The notes under the pieces: model-generated
Told to the model about the DNA's origin: nothing
The model's database searches: none
Seen by the model: the letters and a program-made list of their open reading frames with translations, nothing else
Source: Pseudomonadota bacterium
GTDB lineage: Bacteria; Pseudomonadota; Gammaproteobacteria; Steroidobacterales; Steroidobacteraceae
Reading direction: 5' to 3'
NCBI GenBank assembly: GCA_016720075.1
Contig: JADJXW010000001.1
Coordinates: 558,001-622,000 of the forward strand
Length of the DNA stretch: 64,000 bases
Made by a program: the position numbers and the translations under genes
Shown here: one piece after another, positions 62,299-64,000 of the stretch
Position numbering within the stretch: the stretch's first letter is position 1
How the letters are laid out: each line of letters opens with the position of its first letter

Positions 62299-63306
62299 AT
62301 GAACGCTGTACGTATCGAGAATGCCAAGGTCATCGCCTCCGAGCCGGATCCGGTGCTGGGCTATCGCAAGTTCCAGTTCGGCAGTTTCACCTTCGAGCGC
62401 GACGCCTATTTCGTCCATGTGCGTTGGCCCAAGGGCACGCACACGATCGAGGTGGACCGCTTCCTGCGCGCGATGGTGCGCGACATCGGCTGGGGATTCT
62501 TCTACGGCTGGATCTTCTTCGATGATGTCTTCGGCACGCAGAACCACTACGGCACCGTGGACATCTTCGCGGGCACCTACAGCAAGGGACATCGCGACAC
62601 CAAGGTCGATTTCCTCGAAACCTTCGACACGATCGATGTTCGCGCCGCCTTCGAGGCGATCTCGATCAACTGGATCAACGAGGGTTACGACCCGCTGCGC
62701 GCGCCAATGGAAACAGGATCGCCGCTGGGCGCCAAGACCCGCGAGGCCAAGGGGCCGCTGGTGCGGGGCTTCGAGCCCGCGCGTCGCATGCTGGGGTTGC
62801 CCGGCGACGTCAGCCCCCGCTCTGATGCCAGCGGACACCCGATCAACCGCGCGTTCGCGGATGTGACCTACGACAAGCCGGTGATCGAGCCCGAGCCCGG
62901 ATTCGAAGGGCAGATCCACGCCTTCAACCTGTACGATCACATCGCGCGGGCCGACGTCACCTGGAACCCTTCGTTCACGTCCATTTCGAACGCATGCATC
63001 TGCTGCGTGACCAGCGAGGAGCACATGCTCCCGGTCATCCATGGCAATGACCGCAACGAGTGGTTCATCCAGCTTTCCGACGAAATCCACTGGAACATCC
63101 AGGACAAGTCCACCGGCAATCCCCGTGGCCGCATCGTGATGAAGTCGGGCGACGTCTGCGCCATGCCGGCCGACATCCGCCACCAGGGCTTCTCGCCGAA
63201 GCGCTCGATGCTGATGGTGCTGGAGAACGGCACGCCCGGCCTCGAGCAGCGCTACGCCAAGGGTGAGCTCGAGCCGTTCCCGATCACGGCCAGTCGCTGG
63301 AAGTAG
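62299..63306 (+). CDS. Hydroquinone 1,2-dioxygenase, large subunit
   Basis: ATG at 62299, preceded by GAGGAA, gives 335 residues. It has PDPVLGYRKFQFGSF, FFYGWIFFDDVFGTQNHYGTVD and ICCVTSEEHMLPVIHGND, all expected of the HapD/PnpD large subunit, a non-heme Fe(II) dioxygenase of the cupin fold. The iron is expected to be held by His and Glu in the HMLPVIHGND and NEWFIQLSDEIHW region. Partner of the gene before it. It ends at a strong hairpin terminator. Confidence 0.85.
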   Translation: MNAVRIENAKVIASEPDPVLGYRKFQFGSFTFERDAYFVHVRWPKGTHTIEVDRFLRAMVRDIGWGFFYGWIFFDDVFGTQNHYGTVDIFAGTYSKGHRDTKVDFLETFDTIDVRAAFEAISINWINEGYDPLRAPMETGSPLGAKTREAKGPLVRGFEPARRMLGLPGDVSPRSDASGHPINRAFADVTYDKPVIEPEPGFEGQIHAFNLYDHIARADVTWNPSFTSISNACICCVTSEEHMLPVIHGNDRNEWFIQLSDEIHWNIQDKSTGNPRGRIVMKSGDVCAMPADIRHQGFSPKRSMLMVLENGTPGLEQRYAKGELEPFPITASRWK

Positions 63307-63329
63307 CTGCGTAGTTTTCCCGTGTCTTG

Positions 63330-63363
63330 AACCCGGTGGTGCGCAAGCGCTACCGGGTTTTTT
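63330..63363 (+). terminator. Rho-independent terminator after the hydroquinone dioxygenase genes
   Basis: An 8-bp stem AACCCGGT/ACCGGGTT with a GC-rich loop is followed by a T run (63358-63363). It lies 24 bases after the dioxygenase large-subunit stop and just ahead of the dehydrogenase ribosome site, so it could stop or attenuate transcription between them. Confidence 0.75.
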
Positions 63364-63377
63364 CATCAGGAGTGTCC

Positions 63378-64000
63378 GTGGACAAACCGAAGTTCCAGAC
63401 TCAGCTGTTCATCAACAACGAATTCGTCGATGCGCTCGAAGGCGCCACCTTCGACGTCTTCAATCCGTTCGACAACTCGCTGCTGGCGAAGGTGTCCGAG
63501 GCCAGGCCCGCTGACATCGATCGCGCGGTGGCCGCGGCGCGCAAGGCCTTTCCGGCCTGGGCCGCCATGTCGCCCTCGGATCGGGGCGTCCTGATCGGCA
63601 AGCTGGCCGATGCCATCGAGAAGGACCGGGACAACCTGGCGCTCATCGAGACGCTGGACACGGGCCACCCGATCCGGGACACGCGCAACCTGGACGTGAT
63701 GCGCACGGTCGCCACCTTCCGCTATTTCGCCGGCATGCCCGACAAGAACGAAGGCACGGTCATTCCGGTCGACACCGGCTTCCTGAACTACGTGACCCGC
63801 GTGCCGGTGGGCGTGGTCGGGCAGGTGGTGCCCTGGAACTTCCCGCTGATGTTCACCAGCTGGAAGCTGGGCCCGGCGCTGGCTGCGGGCAACTGTGTCG
63901 TGATGAAGCAGGCGGAGCTGACGCCGCTTTCAACGCTGCGCGTGGCGGAGCTGGCGCGCGACGTAGGCTTCCCGCCCGGGGTCATCAACGTGGTGCCGGG
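63378..64000 (+). CDS. 4-hydroxymuconic semialdehyde dehydrogenase-like aldehyde dehydrogenase, N-terminal part
   Basis: GTG at 63378, with AGGAG upstream, opens a frame that runs off the right edge after 207 codons. VDKPKFQTQLFINNEFV, FDVFNPFDN, the ALDH VVPWNFPLMF and KLGPALAAGNCVVMKQAE motif, and the start of GFPPGVINVVPG, mark an NAD(P)-dependent aldehyde dehydrogenase. Its place after the hydroquinone dioxygenase genes fits HapE/PnpE, which oxidises 4-hydroxymuconic semialdehyde to maleylacetate. The catalytic Cys/Glu part lies outside the window. Confidence 0.85.
   Translation, partial: MDKPKFQTQLFINNEFVDALEGATFDVFNPFDNSLLAKVSEARPADIDRAVAAARKAFPAWAAMSPSDRGVLIGKLADAIEKDRDNLALIETLDTGHPIRDTRNLDVMRTVATFRYFAGMPDKNEGTVIPVDTGFLNYVTRVPVGVVGQVVPWNFPLMFTSWKLGPALAAGNCVVMKQAELTPLSTLRVAELARDVGFPPGVINVVP

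Overview
The window is GC-rich, gene-dense DNA (roughly two thirds G+C, no gap over 300 bases) carrying about 55 genes. No tRNA, rRNA, CRISPR array, insertion sequence or phage gene was seen. Codon use, Tat- and Sec-exported proteins, RND efflux, EAL/GGDEF and hydroquinone-dioxygenase genes point to a chromosomal piece of an aerobic, aromatic- and sugar-acid-using proteobacterium. A gammaproteobacterium near Steroidobacteraceae is my best guess (inference only). Several genes carry small indels, which may be real decay or consensus errors in a draft or metagenome assembly.

Layout. 1-1000: edge of a GFA-family gene, a DUF3228 gene and an FmdB-like zinc ribbon. 976-7508: a sugar-acid module read in two directions from about 5.9 kb. 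Leftwards it has an IdnO-like dehydrogenase, a broken 2-hydroxyacid dehydrogenase, an isocitrate-lyase-like lyase, an MFS transporter and an SMP-30-like protein. Rightwards it has an IdnD-like dehydrogenase and gluconokinase. 7591-24100: mixed genes, including a TPR histidine kinase with a worn ATPase domain, a DUF2244/Tat-lipoprotein pair, a frameshifted DUF885 peptidase, an NTF2-like exported protein, an MBL hydrolase, a VOC protein, a DoxX-like membrane protein, an EAL/GGDEF protein and an intact PAS histidine kinase.

24114-30546 is the most unusual block: a di-heme DUF1592 protein, a Tat-exported DUF1552 protein, a Tat MBL protein with altered metal ligands and an exported ankyrin protein, tightly packed on the minus strand. 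A cupin, apt and an SDR follow. Then comes a second ankyrin paralogue feeding into three tandem SnoaL-like exported paralogues (32595-36413), ending against a caspase-fold-like exported protein with an EF-hand. Together these suggest a large periplasmic/envelope function of unknown purpose.

38159-47398: an NmrA-like reductase, another SnoaL protein, exonuclease III, a second NTF2-like paralogue, a frameshifted exported protein, a GH88/105-type hydrolase fusion, a heme c protein and a carotenoid/stilbene-type oxygenase. 47498-57418: an RND efflux pair, an M3 peptidase, a thioredoxin lipoprotein and a phosphate transporter with its DUF47 partner. 57444-64000: a PLP decarboxylase, an M16 peptidase, and a hydroquinone 1,2-dioxygenase (two subunits) followed, after a hairpin terminator, by the matching semialdehyde dehydrogenase cut by the window edge.
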